This document shows positions 6,106-6,860 of a stretch of 6,860 nt of DNA, in pieces. The notes beneath the pieces were generated by a model. The model did not search any database. It worked only from the letters and a program-made list of their open reading frames with translations, and was not told the DNA's origin. A program made the translations under genes and the position numbers. The DNA lies in contig DAOWGG010000154.1 in assembly GCA_030637565.1 (NCBI GenBank), positions 1 to 6,860 of the forward strand, given 5' to 3'. Each line of letters begins with the position of its first letter. The stretch's first letter is position 1. This DNA comes from Candidatus Peregrinibacteria bacterium (GTDB lineage Bacteria > Patescibacteriota > Gracilibacteria > UM-FILTER-43-11).

Positions 6106-6572
6106 TGATTCAAATTCGAAATGCCAAGCTGAGGGACGTAAAAGCAATTGCCAAATTGAACTTGGAACTTATGAAGCATGTTGGGCAATATGACCCTATT
6201 TTTAAGTTACAGAAAAAACCCTTGCCCATTATGGAGGAATGGAGAAGGAAAGGGGTTTATAGCTCTCGTCAAAAACTCATGGTGGCGGAATGCGACGGAA
6301 AAATTATTGGCTACATCAACGCCACCACCAAAACCAGGCCAAAAATTTACGAAGTGAAAGAGGTTGGCTTTATTTCTGATCTATACGTCCTACCAGAATA
6401 TCGCAAACAAAACATCGGCAAAAAACTAGTGGAACCGATTTTAGAATGGCTTAAGCAAAAGGGTGTTCGCCACGTTCACTTATATGCGGTTTCTAAAAAC
6501 GAAGTAGCCCTAACGGTTTGGAAAAAGTTTAAATTTAAGGAGTTTTTGAGAGAGAAGTATCGGGAAATTTAA
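6105..6572 (+). CDS. GNAT-family N-acetyltransferase
   Basis: The 155-residue length is typical of a single GNAT domain. The N-terminal strand and helix are IQIRNAKLRDVKAIAKLNLEL (2-22). A central pair of strands, KLMVAECDGKIIGYINA (57-73), is followed by motif A, the acetyl-CoA pyrophosphate loop, in SDLYVLPEYRKQNIGKKLVEPILEWL (91-116). There the usual RxxGxG reads RKQNIG, with Asn for the first Gly. The last part, HLYAVSKNEVALTVWKKFKFKEF (125-147), matches motif B, with Asn132 and an aromatic residue (W139) where a Tyr is common. These features resemble RimI-like and small-molecule acetyltransferases, but the substrate cannot be read from sequence. The start ATG shares one base with the ribBA TAA (TAATG), so translation is probably coupled to ribBA by re-initiation. 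A functional link to riboflavin synthesis is not implied. Confidence 0.9.
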   Translation: MIQIRNAKLRDVKAIAKLNLELMKHVGQYDPIFKLQKKPLPIMEEWRRKGVYSSRQKLMVAECDGKIIGYINATTKTRPKIYEVKEVGFISDLYVLPEYRKQNIGKKLVEPILEWLKQKGVRHVHLYAVSKNEVALTVWKKFKFKEFLREKYREI

Positions 6573-6575
6573 GCA

Positions 6576-6599
6576 AAGGTGCTATAATGCGTGCACCTT
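6576..6599 (+). promoter_or_regulatory. Extended -10 promoter of murJ inside a 7-bp inverted repeat
   Basis: TGCTATAAT (6580-6588) is a perfect extended -10 element, with TATAAT at 6583-6588. Transcription would start near 6594-6596, about five bases before the murJ ATG, giving an almost leaderless mRNA. No good -35 is present, which is usual for extended -10 promoters. AAGGTGC (6576-6582) and GCACCTT (6593-6599) are perfect inverted arms with the -10 core in the 10-nt loop and the second arm touching the ATG. This layout could be an operator for a dimeric regulator, or a hairpin in read-through transcripts from the ribBA-GNAT pair. Confidence 0.55.
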
Positions 6600-6860
6600 A
6601 TGTCTAGGTTACAAAAATTCCTCCATCGGCTGCACGAATCTGGAGACTGGCGGGTGATCCTGTTTCACTCGTCGTGGTCTTTAACGCTTGCTTCCGGGCT
6701 TAGTTATTTTTTCGGATTTTTTCGCGATCGGATTTTCGCGCAGACGTTTGGACTCTCACGCACATTGGATATTTATAACGCAGCGTTTGTACTGCCGGAT
6801 CTGATGCTTACGGTGTTGGTCGGGACGGCTCTTTCCGCGGCGTTTGTACCGATTTTTACC
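6600..6860 (+). CDS. murJ: MurJ/MviN-type lipid II flippase, N-terminal part (3' end outside window)
   Basis: The frame is open from the ATG at 6600 to the right edge, encoding 87 residues. MurJ (MOP superfamily) flips the peptidoglycan precursor lipid II across the membrane and usually has about 14 spans. The visible part shows the family start: a basic amphipathic N-terminus, a first span around WSLTLASGLSYFFGFF (26-41), the conserved charged FRDRIFAQTFG (41-51), LDIYNAAFVLPDLM (56-69, with D57 and P66), and LVGTALSAAFVPIFT (73-87), which matches the classical GalsaafvPvf. About 25 residues lie before the first span, somewhat more than in E. coli. An in-frame GTG at 6654 is an alternative start, but the promoter directly before 6600 favours the ATG. 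There is no Shine-Dalgarno sequence. This start region is richer in GC and CpG (about 49% over 6661-6840) than the flanking GNAT gene. It lies 27 nt after the GNAT stop. Confidence 0.92.
   Translation, partial: MSRLQKFLHRLHESGDWRVILFHSSWSLTLASGLSYFFGFFRDRIFAQTFGLSRTLDIYNAAFVLPDLMLTVLVGTALSAAFVPIFT

Noticed and set aside
6587..6607. Six-codon leader ORF (MRAPYV) overlapping the murJ start
   Set aside because: Its ATG lies within the -10 box, upstream of the expected transcription start, so it would not be on the murJ transcript.

Overview
The window is compact bacterial DNA of moderate GC: about 49% across 6661-6840 by my own count, and visibly more AT-rich elsewhere. It holds eight protein genes, two of them cut by the window edges. 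The gene set, tight packing, COG1478 ligase, polymer-ligase motifs and lack of Shine-Dalgarno sequences suggest a Patescibacteria (CPR) genome, perhaps Peregrinibacteria/Gracilibacteria-like. That placement is inference from gene content and style; no rRNA or other phylogenetic marker was available.

Layout. 2-193 (+) is the 3' end of an unrecognised gene, which runs tail to tail into the next one with overlapping stop codons. 190-2780 (-) is a three-gene minus-strand cluster in transcription order: long-form ribosome hibernation factor (hpf), an O-antigen ligase/polymerase-type membrane protein (Wzy_C/WaaL family), and a CofE/FolC2-like gamma-glutamyl ligase. The last two overlap by 98 nt. 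A 154-nt divergent intergenic region (2781-2934) separates this cluster from a plus-strand series. That series is a 618-residue single-pass membrane protein with a degenerate PP2C-like domain and a predicted six-bladed extracytoplasmic propeller (2935-4791), bifunctional ribBA (4894-6105), a GNAT acetyltransferase joined to ribBA by TAATG (6105-6572), and the 5' end of a murJ-type lipid II flippase (6600 to the edge).

How the genes relate. The waaL-like gene and murJ belong to cell-envelope polymer export and assembly. hpf belongs to ribosome hibernation. ribBA supplies both riboflavin precursors, and the COG1478 ligase adds glutamate to F420 or folate-type cofactors. They do not form one evident pathway. 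The least understood item is the pseudo-phosphatase/propeller membrane protein, which has the architecture of a signalling receptor.

Non-coding DNA is short and no gap exceeds 160 nt. It still carries structure: a period-8 degenerate tandem repeat with a perfect 12-bp palindrome (2162-2201), a period-7 degenerate repeat (4795-4822), and a perfect extended -10 promoter held between the arms of a 7-bp inverted repeat that abuts the murJ start codon. I saw no tRNA, rRNA, CRISPR array, insertion sequence or riboswitch. I found no defence system or clearly new multi-gene system; the strongest candidates for novelty are the receptor-like protein and the regulatory or repeat elements.
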